64,000 nucleotides of DNA, taken from Haloarcula sebkhae (GTDB lineage: Archaea; Halobacteriota; Halobacteria; Halobacteriales; Haloarculaceae). The DNA lies in NCBI RefSeq assembly GCF_014647415.1, contig NZ_BMPD01000009.1:83978-147977 (forward strand), in the 5' to 3' direction. Made by a program: the position numbers and the translations under genes. Numbering within the stretch: position 1 is the stretch's first letter; the number at the start of each line of letters is the position of its first letter. Shown here in pieces: positions 16,911-25,858 of this stretch. Below the pieces are notes generated by a model, which worked only from the letters and a program-made list of their open reading frames with translations, had not been told where the DNA came from and made no database searches.

Positions 16911-17887
16911 ACAGACGGTTCGGTTGCATCTTCCGGCACCCGATCCAGAAACGCGTCGGCTTCGGCTCGGCCCGTTTCCATGAGGTCCTCGATAAACCGG
17001 GGATCGCGGTCGCGTTTCGAGGCTGCTGTCAGCTTTTCATCGAGTCCTAGTCGCCGTATCTCCACGTGTTTGAAATCGTCCGGGAGATACCCTTTTTCGA
17101 CCCAGTCGTTGACTTTCCGGACGAAGAACAGCTCCTGATTCAGCGAGAGATTCCCGGACAGCTCCTGCCGGCGGTCGGTGATCTCTGCCAGCGATGTTGG
17201 GCGATCGTCGCGAGTCTGTGGTTCGATCTGGATGACCCAGATCTCGTCCGGTTTTGGCCGGTCACTGGTCAGGAACTCCCTGATCGGCGGGTTCTGTGAG
17301 AATAGGCCGTCCCAGTGCCAGTGGCCGTTCAACTCGACCGCTTTGTACAGCAGCGGGAACGCGGCCGAGGCAAGCACCGCCTTCGGTGTGATGGCAGCGT
17401 CGCTGAACGTCTCGAACACGCCGTTGTTGACGTTGACTGTGCCGACGGTCACGTGTGGCGGGGCCTCCTCGGCGAGGCTGTCGAACTCCTCGAACGCGAT
17501 GTGGCGGTCAAGCAGCGACAGATACCAGTCGTGGCCGACAGCGCCCGATGCCGCGTAGGGCGAGATATCAGCCACGGGGAGCATCCGGTTCTGCAGTCGC
17601 TTGTGCCACACGAGAGATTCGTTCAGCAGGAACGAGGGCGGCGTCGTCGCGGCGACATCACACCAGACCTCCTCCAGTAGTGCCCCGGCATAGTCGGGGC
17701 CCTCACTGAGCAGGCCGTACCAGGCAGTGACCGCACACAGAGCGCCGCCGGAGGTGCCACTCAACCCCACGAGATCGTACTCGTCCTCGACCGCTGGCAG
17801 GAGTCGTTGCAGCGCACCGGCGGTAAACGCGCTGTGGCTGCCGCCGCCCTGACAGGCGATGGCGACGCTGGGGCCATGACCAGACAT
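16904..17887 (-). CDS. Patatin-like phospholipase/acyl hydrolase
   Basis: Ser-Asp dyad lipid acyl hydrolase of 327 residues. The oxyanion loop GGGSHSAF lies at the N-terminus, the nucleophile elbow is GLSGTSGGAL (GTSGG, Ser nucleophile), and the catalytic Asp is in HWHWDGLFSQNPP. ASAAFPLLYKAVEL is the usual segment before the Asp. No signal peptide is visible, so it acts in the cytoplasm or at the inner membrane face. The stop overlaps the 3' end of proS. Confidence 0.88.
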   Translation of the reverse strand: MSGHGPSVAIACQGGGSHSAFTAGALQRLLPAVEDEYDLVGLSGTSGGALCAVTAWYGLLSEGPDYAGALLEEVWCDVAATTPPSFLLNESLVWHKRLQNRMLPVADISPYAASGAVGHDWYLSLLDRHIAFEEFDSLAEEAPPHVTVGTVNVNNGVFETFSDAAITPKAVLASAAFPLLYKAVELNGHWHWDGLFSQNPPIREFLTSDRPKPDEIWVIQIEPQTRDDRPTSLAEITDRRQELSGNLSLNQELFFVRKVNDWVEKGYLPDDFKHVEIRRLGLDEKLTAASKRDRDPRFIEDLMETGRAEADAFLDRVPEDATEPSVQ

Positions 17888-17967
17888 GGTTTAATTCATA
17901 TACGAAGAGCTTGCATAGATAACTGCCGGCCAACCGATACTGCCGGCTGTGCGCCTGTGAAGCATAC

Positions 17968-17984
17968 TGCCACCTCAGGTGGCA
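17968..17984. repeat. Perfect 7-bp inverted repeat with 3-nt loop
   Basis: TGCCACC-TCA-GGTGGCA forms a perfect short hairpin about 80 nt upstream of the patatin start. It could be an operator or the end of a short transcript. It lies in the 487-nt gap 17888-18374, which otherwise holds the ncRNA candidate and the CBS promoter. Confidence 0.5.
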
Positions 17985-18086
17985 CGTCTCTTCACGAAGG
18001 GACAGCTAGCAGTATGAAGGAAGGATGGGGTCGGGGAGCGTGTGACATTTTCCTCCGTGCCCCCGATGACCACTGCTGTCCCTATG

Positions 18087-18290
18087 TATATAAATCGCCG
18101 TCAGACTAGGGTCATACAAACGCCAAACGGCGAACAGATACCGTCGTGGGAACCGAGGATGTGTCGGACATTCTGGGTAATCAGTGGCGGGCCGACAGCT
18201 CTGTGGTGAGATCAGTCGGGGTGCGCTGTCGGGGAGACGGCGGGCGACTAATTGAGCGGTTGTATACGTCGTAGCGGGCGAAAAATATTA
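18087..18290 (+). ncRNA. Candidate non-coding RNA with its own TATA box
   Basis: TATATAAAT at 18087-18095 is an excellent archaeal TATA box, yet no reading frame of useful length follows. Expected transcription would begin near 18117. Downstream are a small hairpin (CGCC-AAA-CGGCG, 18121-18132) and an 8-bp stem CCGACAGC (18192-18199) with GCTGTCGG (18225-18232). A second TATA-like AAAAATATTA (18281-18290) then probably serves the CBS gene. Alternatively the whole stretch is a 5' leader of that gene. No known RNA family was recognised. Confidence 0.35.
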
Positions 18291-18374
18291 AGACCTTATA
18301 CATTTCTCTGTCGCCGCAATCGGTAGATGTCCGGAACCAACACGGTTATACCCCGTCCTATGTTATCTGCTGTC

Positions 18375-18788
18375 ATGGACGACGTGTTTGTCGGACGAAT
18401 TATGTCATCGCCTGTCACCACTGTTGCCGCCGATGCGAACGCGAAAGCGGTCGCCAAGCGGATGCTCGACGAGAACATCAGCTCTGTTGTCGTTGTCGAC
18501 GCTGACGGAGAGTTGTTAGGGATTCTCACCTCCACGGACTTCGTCGAGATCGCCGCAGAGGGTGGCGATACGACGGCGCTAGACGTGTCTGACTACATGA
18601 CGACGGAACCGGTTACAGTAACGGCAAACGACCCCGTCGAGGCAGCCGCAAGCCTGATGCTCGACCACAGTGTCCACCATCTTCCGGTCGTCGATGAAAC
18701 GGAAGGTGTCGTCGGGATGTTAACCACGACTGACATGACAGCATACGTTTCGGGTATCGAGCAGTCATCCGCACCCGTACTCGGCTGA
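18375..18788 (+). CDS. Protein with paired CBS domains
   Basis: A 137-residue Bateman module: CBS1 from VGRIMSSPVTTVAADANAKA to GILTSTDFVEIAAEG and CBS2 from VSDYMTTEPVTVTANDPVEA to GMLTTTDMTAYVSG. Such stand-alone pairs bind adenine nucleotides and modulate partner proteins. The start is a choice between ATG 18327, 18360 and 18375; I use 18375 since the family usually begins a few residues before the first GRIM-like motif. A TATA-like box at 18281-18290 fits 18327 slightly better, adding 16 residues. It precedes glutamate synthase by 130 nt on the same strand. Confidence 0.8.
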   Translation: MDDVFVGRIMSSPVTTVAADANAKAVAKRMLDENISSVVVVDADGELLGILTSTDFVEIAAEGGDTTALDVSDYMTTEPVTVTANDPVEAAASLMLDHSVHHLPVVDETEGVVGMLTTTDMTAYVSGIEQSSAPVLG

Positions 18789-18918
18789 ACAGCGTGTGAA
18801 CCGCCAGCCAGCGGACCATCATTTATTAACCATGATACAGCTTCAACAATAGTTATAAATATATACTCCCTAATGTGGGGTTAAACAACACTAATACCAT
18901 TAGGATTACCCTCTTATA

Positions 18919-21900
18919 GTGGCATCCCCAGTTGTGAAACACATGGTTGAGCGACAGACAGGTCTCTCTGCAGGCGATGCCGGGCTTGCAGATCCCACGG
19001 ACGAACGGTCGAACTGTGGTGTCGGGGTCGTCATGGACCTCGACGGCGACAGCGACCACTGGGTTGTATCGGACGGACTCGAACTCCTCGACAACCTCGA
19101 ACATCGAGGAACGACAGGAGCCGAGCAAGATACGGGCGACGGAGCGGGCATCATGCTCCAGATTCCACACGAGTTCTTCGCCGCCGAAGTCGACGCCGAC
19201 CTGCCACCCGCTGGCGAGTACGCCGTCGGCACGCTCTTTCTCCCGCAGGACGACGAGGTTGCCGAGAGTCTGAAAGACCTCGTTGAGACGGAACTCGCCG
19301 CGGAAGATCTGGACGTCCTCGACTGGCGCGACGTTCCCACGGACAACAGCGACCTCGGCGCGACGGCGCTCGAATCCGAGCCCGACATCGTCCAGTTTTT
19401 CGTTACCTCTGCGACGGGCAAGACCGGCGACGCCTTCGAGAACCAACTCTATATCGGCCGCCGGTCGCTCGAAAACACGGTTGAGGAGGAAAAACCGGCC
19501 GGTCACGAGCGCTTCTACGTCGTTTCGCTCGCAACCGACGTGGTGGTGTACAAGGGCCTGCTCAAGGCCGAACAGCTCGAAGACTACTATCCCGATCTCG
19601 AAGACGATCGGATGCAGTCGACGTTCGCGATGGTCCACGCTCGGTTCTCGACGAACACGCTTGGCGCGTGGCATCTCGCCCATCCGTATCGTCGCGTCAT
19701 CCACAACGGCGAGTTCAATACGATTCAGGGAAACATCAACTGGATGCGCGCTCGGGAAACTGACATCCAGAGCGACGAGTTCGAGGGCGATCTGGAGAAG
19801 ATCAAGCCCATCATCGACGACCCCGAGCAGTCTGACACGGCGAGCGTCGACAACGCGCTCGAACTCCTGCTGCAGGGCGGCCGCGACCTCCCTCACGCCC
19901 TCCGGATGCTCATCCCCGAGGCCTGGCGCGGCGAGATGAACGACGTGACCGGTGACCGTCGTGACTTCTACGATTACCACGCCTCGCTGGTCGAACCGTG
20001 GGACGGCCCGGCGCTCGTCGCAGCCACCGACGGCGACCGCATCGGCGCTGTGCTGGACCGGAACGGCCTCCGCCCGTGCCGCTACGACGTGCTGGAGGAC
20101 AACACGCTCGTGATGTCATCGGAAGCCGGCGCGCTGGAACACGACGCCAGCGAGATTCGGGAACGGGGCCGGCTTCAGCCCGGCCAGTGTTTCCTCGCCG
20201 ACCCCGAAGAGGGTCGCGTCATCCCCGACGAGGAAGTGTTCGACGACATCACCGACGACAAATACGGCGAGTGGGTCGACGAAGAACAGGTCGACATCGA
20301 CGAGGTTGCCGACCGCGAAGACAACGCACCCCGGGACCCCGCGGACGCGCTCCGGAGCCACCAGGCCATGTACGGCTACACGTACGACGAGGTCGACCAC
20401 CTCATCGAACCGATGGCCGAGAAGGGGAAAGACCCCGTCGGTTCCATGGGTGACGACACGCCGCTGTCCGTTCTCTCGCAGTTCAACCGCCCGCTGTTCA
20501 CCTACTTCAAGCAGCTGTTCGCCCAGGTGACGAACCCGCCGCTTGACTACATCCGCGAGGAACTCGTCACCTCGCTGGAGTCCCGGCTGGGCTTCCAGCG
20601 CAATCTGCTCGACGAAAGCCAGGACCACGCTCGCCAGCTCGTGCTGGACTCGCCGATCCTCACCGACGAGGAGACCCAGTCGATCAAAGATCTGGACGCC
20701 AACGGCATGTCCACGAAGGTCATCGACATCACCTACGAGAAGGACGGGGACCTTCGCCAGGCTGTCGAGGACGTACGGGCCGAGGCCGACGCCGCTGCCA
20801 AAGAACACGATGTCCTCGTGCTGTCGGACCGAGGTGCCGACGAGGACCGCGTGCCGATCCCGAGCCTTCTGGCCATCGGGGGCGTCCACCACCACCTCGT
20901 CCGCAACGGGCTCCGCAACCACGTCGGCATCGTCGTCGAATCCGGCGACCCGCGTGCGGTCCATCACTTCGCAACGCTCATCGGCTACGGGGCCGGCGCG
21001 GTCAACCCCTACCTGGCCTACCAGACTATCGAGGATCTGGTCGCCGGGCCGGACGGCGCGGACCTGGCCGACGCCATCGACGCCTACATCACTGCCGTCG
21101 AGGACGGCCTCCTGAAGACGATGGCCAAGATGGGCATCTCCACCGTCGAGTCCTACCAAGGCGCCCAGATCTTCGAGGCCGTCGGCCTCTCCTCGGACTT
21201 CGTCGCCGAGTACTTCGAGGGGACGACCTGCCGGACTGAGGGTATCGGCATCGGAGAGATAGAGGACGACCTCACCCAGCGCCACGAGATCGCCTGGAGC
21301 GAGGAAGAGCCGGACATGCCCCGCCAGGGCGAGTACGAGTTCCGCTCGAACGGTATCCACCACCAGTGGAACCCCAACACGGTCGGCAAGATCCAGCAAG
21401 CCGTCCGCATGGGTGACTACGACACGTACAAGGAGTTCGCTGAACTGGTCAACGACCAGAACGAGGAGCTCCAGACGCTGCGCGGCCTGCTCGAATTCGA
21501 CTCCGACCGCGAGTCCATCCCCATCGAGGATGTCGAGCCGGTCGATGACATTGTCGAGCGCTTCGAGACCGCGGCGATGTCGCTCGGGTCGCTGTCGCCC
21601 GAGATGCACGAGAACAACGCCATCGCAATGAACCGGCTCGGGGCCAACGCCAACACCGGCGAAGGCGGCGAACCGCCCGAACGGTTCGACACCGAGAAGG
21701 AGTGTACGACCAAGCAGGTCGCCTCCGGCCGCTTCGGTGTCACCTCGGATTACCTCGCGTCTGCGGACGAACTCCAGATCAAGATGGCCCAGGGCTCCAA
21801 GCCCGGCGAGGGCGGCCACTTGCCCGGCAAGAAGGTCAACGAGATGATTGCCCACGTGCGGTACGCGACGCCGGGCGTCGGCCTCATTTCGCCGCCGCCG

Positions 21901-23490
21901 CTGCACGACATCTACTCCATTGAGGACCTCAAGCAACTCATCCACGACCTCAAGGCCTCGAACCCCGAAGCCGACATCAACGTCAAACTGGTTTCCGAAG
22001 ACGGTATCGGGACCATCGCGGCCGGCGTCGCCAAGGCCAACGCCGACGTGGTCCATATCTCGGGCCACGATGGCGGGACCGGTGCGTCGCCGAAGACTTC
22101 AATCAAGAACGCCGGCCTTCCCTGGGAGTTGGGCGTCTCTGAGGCCAACCAGATGCTCCGGGCGACCGGCCTGCGCTCGCGCATCAAGGTGACGACCGAC
22201 GGCGGCATGAAGACCGGCCGCGACGTGGCTGTCGCCGCCTTGCTCGGTGCCGAGGGGTACACCTTCGGGACCGCCTCGCTGGTCACCTCCGGCTGTGTGA
22301 TGGCCCGGCAGTGCCACGAGAACACCTGCCCGGTCGGCATCGCCACACAGAACGAGAACCTCCGCGAGCGCTTCCCCGGCGAGCCACAGCACGTCATCAA
22401 CTACATGACGTTCGTGGCCCAGGAACTGCGAGAGATCATGGCCGAACTCGGCTTCGAGACCATCGACGAGATGGTCGGCCGGCCGAGCGTGCTGGCACAG
22501 CGTGACGACGTGAGCCAGCCCAAGGCCCAGAAGCTCGACCTCTCCTCGGTCATCGCCGAGCCGGCTGACAACGATGGCCGCTACAAGCAGCGCGAGCAGA
22601 CCCACGAGGTCGACGAACAGCTCGACTGGGACCTCATCGACGCCGCCGAGGACGCCATCTACAGCGGTGACCCGGTCGCTATTGACACCAATATCAGCAA
22701 CGTCGACCGCGCGGTCGGGGCAACACTCTCGAACCGCATCTCCCGCGAGCACGCCAGTGACGGCCTCGCGGACGACACTATCCGGGTCGACTTCGACGGC
22801 ACGGCCGGCCAGTCCTTCGGCGCGTTCCTCGCACAGGGCGTGACGATGGAACTGACCGGGACAGCCAACGACTACGTCGGCAAGGGCCTCTCCGGTGGGA
22901 AGCTTGTCGTGAACACACCGGATCAGGCCTCCTTCGATCCGATGGAGAACATCGTCATCGGCAACGTCGCGCTGTACGGCGCGACCCAGGGCGAAGCCTA
23001 CGTCAACGGCATGGCTGGCGAGCGGTTCGCCGTCCGCAACTCCGGCGTCAAGGGCGTCGTCGAAGGCGTCGGCGACCACGGCTGTGAGTACATGACCGGC
23101 GGCGCGATCGTCGTGCTGGGCGAGACAGGCAAGAACTTCGCGGCCGGGATGTCCGGCGGCGTCGCCTACGTCTACGACCCCGACGGCGAGTTCGAAGCGA
23201 AGGCAAACACCGGCATGGTATCACTGGCCGATACGCTCGAAGGGAAGGACCGCCAGATGATCACCCGGCTCGTTGAGAACCACGCGGCCTACACCGACTC
23301 CGACCGGGCGGCCGAGCTGCTCGAAGACTGGGACACCGAAGTTGAGAACTTCACGAAGGTGATGCCCGACGCCTACGCCGAGGTCATCGCCGACCGCGAG
23401 CGCGACGACGTGCGCAACGAGCCGCCGGCCAAGGCCGCGCCGAGCGCCGAAGCCACCGAAGCGGACTTCGCCGCCTCCACCGACGACTGA
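18919..23490 (+). CDS. gltB: Glutamate synthase, large subunit
   Basis: Makes two glutamates from glutamine and 2-oxoglutarate. The 1523 residues contain the full large-subunit layout. A short propeptide precedes Cys33 (ERSNCGVGV), the expected N-terminal nucleophile of the class II amidotransferase. A central domain and the FMN domain follow, with MAQGSKPGEGGHLPGKKV and GHDGGTGASP. The iron-sulphur cysteines are in CVMARQCHENTCPVG, and the GxGxG helix domain ends the chain. No NADPH small subunit (gltD) is adjacent, so ferredoxin may be the donor. Start is GTG 18919; ATG 18943 is an alternative. A strong TATA (TTATAAATATATA, 18853-18865) precedes it. Confidence 0.95.
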   Translation: MASPVVKHMVERQTGLSAGDAGLADPTDERSNCGVGVVMDLDGDSDHWVVSDGLELLDNLEHRGTTGAEQDTGDGAGIMLQIPHEFFAAEVDADLPPAGEYAVGTLFLPQDDEVAESLKDLVETELAAEDLDVLDWRDVPTDNSDLGATALESEPDIVQFFVTSATGKTGDAFENQLYIGRRSLENTVEEEKPAGHERFYVVSLATDVVVYKGLLKAEQLEDYYPDLEDDRMQSTFAMVHARFSTNTLGAWHLAHPYRRVIHNGEFNTIQGNINWMRARETDIQSDEFEGDLEKIKPIIDDPEQSDTASVDNALELLLQGGRDLPHALRMLIPEAWRGEMNDVTGDRRDFYDYHASLVEPWDGPALVAATDGDRIGAVLDRNGLRPCRYDVLEDNTLVMSSEAGALEHDASEIRERGRLQPGQCFLADPEEGRVIPDEEVFDDITDDKYGEWVDEEQVDIDEVADREDNAPRDPADALRSHQAMYGYTYDEVDHLIEPMAEKGKDPVGSMGDDTPLSVLSQFNRPLFTYFKQLFAQVTNPPLDYIREELVTSLESRLGFQRNLLDESQDHARQLVLDSPILTDEETQSIKDLDANGMSTKVIDITYEKDGDLRQAVEDVRAEADAAAKEHDVLVLSDRGADEDRVPIPSLLAIGGVHHHLVRNGLRNHVGIVVESGDPRAVHHFATLIGYGAGAVNPYLAYQTIEDLVAGPDGADLADAIDAYITAVEDGLLKTMAKMGISTVESYQGAQIFEAVGLSSDFVAEYFEGTTCRTEGIGIGEIEDDLTQRHEIAWSEEEPDMPRQGEYEFRSNGIHHQWNPNTVGKIQQAVRMGDYDTYKEFAELVNDQNEELQTLRGLLEFDSDRESIPIEDVEPVDDIVERFETAAMSLGSLSPEMHENNAIAMNRLGANANTGEGGEPPERFDTEKECTTKQVASGRFGVTSDYLASADELQIKMAQGSKPGEGGHLPGKKVNEMIAHVRYATPGVGLISPPPLHDIYSIEDLKQLIHDLKASNPEADINVKLVSEDGIGTIAAGVAKANADVVHISGHDGGTGASPKTSIKNAGLPWELGVSEANQMLRATGLRSRIKVTTDGGMKTGRDVAVAALLGAEGYTFGTASLVTSGCVMARQCHENTCPVGIATQNENLRERFPGEPQHVINYMTFVAQELREIMAELGFETIDEMVGRPSVLAQRDDVSQPKAQKLDLSSVIAEPADNDGRYKQREQTHEVDEQLDWDLIDAAEDAIYSGDPVAIDTNISNVDRAVGATLSNRISREHASDGLADDTIRVDFDGTAGQSFGAFLAQGVTMELTGTANDYVGKGLSGGKLVVNTPDQASFDPMENIVIGNVALYGATQGEAYVNGMAGERFAVRNSGVKGVVEGVGDHGCEYMTGGAIVVLGETGKNFAAGMSGGVAYVYDPDGEFEAKANTGMVSLADTLEGKDRQMITRLVENHAAYTDSDRAAELLEDWDTEVENFTKVMPDAYAEVIADRERDDVRNEPPAKAAPSAEATEADFAASTDD

Positions 23491-23507
23491 AGCACCGCTG
23501 TTCGACG

Positions 23508-23512
23508 TTTTT
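23508..23512 (+). terminator. U-tract after glutamate synthase
   Basis: A run of five T in GACGTTTTTGTC, 18 nt after the gltB stop and without a hairpin, fits archaeal U-rich termination. Confidence 0.4.
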
Positions 23513-23679
23513 GTCTCTGTAGTCAGTCATAGCCAGTTTTCTTGCGACCACATTCGGGACGAGTTCCAGGAGCCGTGATGCCACACTGTGACAATCAACC
23601 GCTGGCCCTATAGCCGTCGGGCCAAAGTGCTGGACATGGTCCCCGTACAACCACCCGTCGTATCGCATCGGAGCACAGC

Positions 23680-24651
23680 ATGAGTGACATCCCCGGTCCT
23701 GACCCCGATTCCGGGTCGGACATCGACATCGATGTTGGCCGCGGCCTCCGCATTGCCGTCAGCGTCGTTGTCGCCCTCGCCGTCGCAACGGCGCTGTTCG
23801 GTGGCTATCATCAAGTCCCCGAGGGCCACGTCGGCGTCCAGAAATCGTTTGGCGCGGTAACCGGTGATCAACTCCAGCCGGGCGCACACATCATCGTACC
23901 TGTCAAGGATTCGGTTCAGGACGTGGAAATCCGGCCACGGACCTACACCATGGCCAACACAGAGGGCGAAGGCGACAGACCGTCACAAGCCGATGCGGTG
24001 ACCGTCCAGACGATCAATGGGACGACGGTCGACATCGACATCACCGTCCGGTACAAGATCCAAGAATCAGACGCATCAGGATTCGTCACTGAATGGCGGA
24101 CCGTCGGCCAGGCGGAGGAGCGACTTATCCGACCGTCCGTCCGGTCGCAGCTCCGTGATGAGGCCGCAGGTATCCAGACGAGCGAGATATACACCAACGA
24201 CGGCCGCGAGCGACTCGGCGAGGCAGCACAGCAGAAACTCGAATCTGCGTTCGAGGGCGAAGCGCTCGTCCTCGAAGAGGTACAGGTTCGTACTGTTGAC
24301 CTCCCGGACTCGTACGATCAGGCGCTCAACGACAAGGAAATCGCAAAGCAACGCGTCGAAGAGAAGAAATTCGAGATTCAACAGGCCAAACGCGACAAGG
24401 AACGGCAGGAGATTCAGGCCGAAGCCGACGCCCGAGTCATCGAGATTCGCGGTGAGGCGCTTCGGGACAACCCGGTGGTGCTGAAACAGCAGTACGTCCA
24501 GAGCATCGACGATTCGGATAAGGTGATTCTGGCGACTGACGACGAAGGGACACCCATCATCCTGCAGACTGGCCGAAGCAGCGGCGGAAACACTTCTAGC
24601 GCCGATACAGGCTTCTCGACAAACGTGACGAACGCGACGGGCGGCAACTGA
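23680..24651 (+). CDS. SPFH/band-7 (prohibitin-like) membrane protein
   Basis: A 323-residue membrane-anchored scaffold protein. An acidic cytoplasmic N-terminus leads to one transmembrane helix (LRIAVSVVVALAVATALFGG), then the band-7 domain begins GYHQVPEGHVGVQKSFG with PGAHIIVPVKDSVQDVEIRP. A long charged coiled coil follows (KEIAKQRVEEKKFEIQQAK with further E/K/Q repeats), as in prohibitins, which form rings and steady membrane proteases. The C-terminus is Ser/Thr/Asn-rich. No membrane NfeD partner is adjacent. ATG start with AT-poor upstream region. Confidence 0.88.
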   Translation: MSDIPGPDPDSGSDIDIDVGRGLRIAVSVVVALAVATALFGGYHQVPEGHVGVQKSFGAVTGDQLQPGAHIIVPVKDSVQDVEIRPRTYTMANTEGEGDRPSQADAVTVQTINGTTVDIDITVRYKIQESDASGFVTEWRTVGQAEERLIRPSVRSQLRDEAAGIQTSEIYTNDGRERLGEAAQQKLESAFEGEALVLEEVQVRTVDLPDSYDQALNDKEIAKQRVEEKKFEIQQAKRDKERQEIQAEADARVIEIRGEALRDNPVVLKQQYVQSIDDSDKVILATDDEGTPIILQTGRSSGGNTSSADTGFSTNVTNATGGN

Positions 24652-24871
24652 CCGCAGACGCGAGGAAGCGTCTCGTTCGTTTTCTCCCAGTACCGTTCGC
24701 CAGAGATGACTGCCGGTTCTTGTGCAGCGGGCATCAATCATCAATCTTACCGGCTCTGTCGTCCATCTCTGGAGAGTCACCTTGCTGCCTCAGTAAACAA
24801 TGTGTGTCGAACCCGCGGCAGACGCTGTCGGTGAGCCACACTGTTTTGCTGGTCCCGTCCGAGCACGGCGT

Positions 24872-25855
24872 ATGGACAGTGTCCTCGTCATCGGCGGCGG
24901 TCGGTTCATCGGTCGGCACACAGTCACCGAGTTCCGCGACGCAGGCTACGACGTGACGATGCTCACCCGCGGACAGCGTCAGAATCCGTTCACGGACACC
25001 GATGTCGCCCACATCGAGGGCGACCGGACCGACCGGGAGACACTCGAAACCGCTCGCGAGCGGGTCGACCCGGACGTGGTCGTCGACTGTGTGGCATACT
25101 TCCCGGAGGATGTCCGGGTGGCGACCGACGTGTTTGCCGATGTCGATGCGTACGTGTATATTTCGAGCGGTGCGGCCTACGGCGCTGAACGGACACCCAA
25201 GCGGGAGGGGGAGACACCGCTCGCAGGCTGTACTGCCGAGCAGGCCACAACTGACAGCGCAGAGACCTATGGACCACGGAAAGCCGAAGGTGATCGCGAA
25301 GTGTTCGCCGCCGCCGAAGACGGCGTGCGGGCGATGAGCGTCCGACCGACCGTCGTGTACGGCCCCCACGACTACACCGAGCGCTTCGCCTACTGGGTCG
25401 ACCGCGTAGCCGAGTACGACCGGATCGTGGTTCCCAGCGACGGCCTCAGCCTGTGGCAGATGGCCTATGTCGAGGACGTGGCCAGCGCGCTCAGACTCGT
25501 CGCGGAACGAGGAACGGCCGGCGAGGCCTACAACGTTGGCGACGAGCACGCGCCGACGCTCCGGGAGTGGATCGGCCTGCTCGCCGGCGTACACGAGACG
25601 GAGGTCGAGACAATCGGCGTCGGCGAGCGCGAACTCGGGGCTGCGGGGCTGGAACCCGATGATTTCCCCATCTACCGCGAGTCGCCGCATCTGCTATCGA
25701 CGGCGAAGCTCCGTGAGCTGGGCTGGTCGTCGACGCCCCACGAGACGGCACTGGCTGTGACCGTCGCCGAGCATCGGGAGAACGACCGAACCGGCCGGGA
25801 GTTCGGCCCTGACCGGGACACGGAGACAGCGCTCATCGACCGTGTGACAGAGTGA
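24872..25855 (+). CDS. NAD-dependent epimerase/dehydratase (extended SDR)
   Basis: Rossmann-fold sugar-nucleotide or related epimerase of 327 residues. The N-terminus has the nucleotide loop VLVIGGGRFIGRH, then DVVVDCVAYFPEDV, YISSGAAYG and the catalytic pair YGPRK (Tyr-x3-Lys). RPTVVYGPHDYTERF and YVEDVASALRLVAERG are family motifs. The GGGRFIG form is typical of the CSP41-like subgroup, so the natural substrate may not be UDP-glucose. ATG 24872 puts the Rossmann strand at the N-terminus; a longer start is rejected. It ends 4 nt from the convergent TrmB regulator. Confidence 0.85.
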   Translation: MDSVLVIGGGRFIGRHTVTEFRDAGYDVTMLTRGQRQNPFTDTDVAHIEGDRTDRETLETARERVDPDVVVDCVAYFPEDVRVATDVFADVDAYVYISSGAAYGAERTPKREGETPLAGCTAEQATTDSAETYGPRKAEGDREVFAAAEDGVRAMSVRPTVVYGPHDYTERFAYWVDRVAEYDRIVVPSDGLSLWQMAYVEDVASALRLVAERGTAGEAYNVGDEHAPTLREWIGLLAGVHETEVETIGVGERELGAAGLEPDDFPIYRESPHLLSTAKLRELGWSSTPHETALAVTVAEHRENDRTGREFGPDRDTETALIDRVTE

Positions 25856-25858
25856 GGA

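Noticed and set aside
18853..19980. 375-codon minus-strand frame at the start of glutamate synthase
   Set aside because: It covers the gltB promoter and 5' end in antisense and has no recognisable protein features.
20116..22068. 650-codon open frame on the minus strand within glutamate synthase
   Set aside because: Antisense shadow of gltB, which has full family motifs through this interval.
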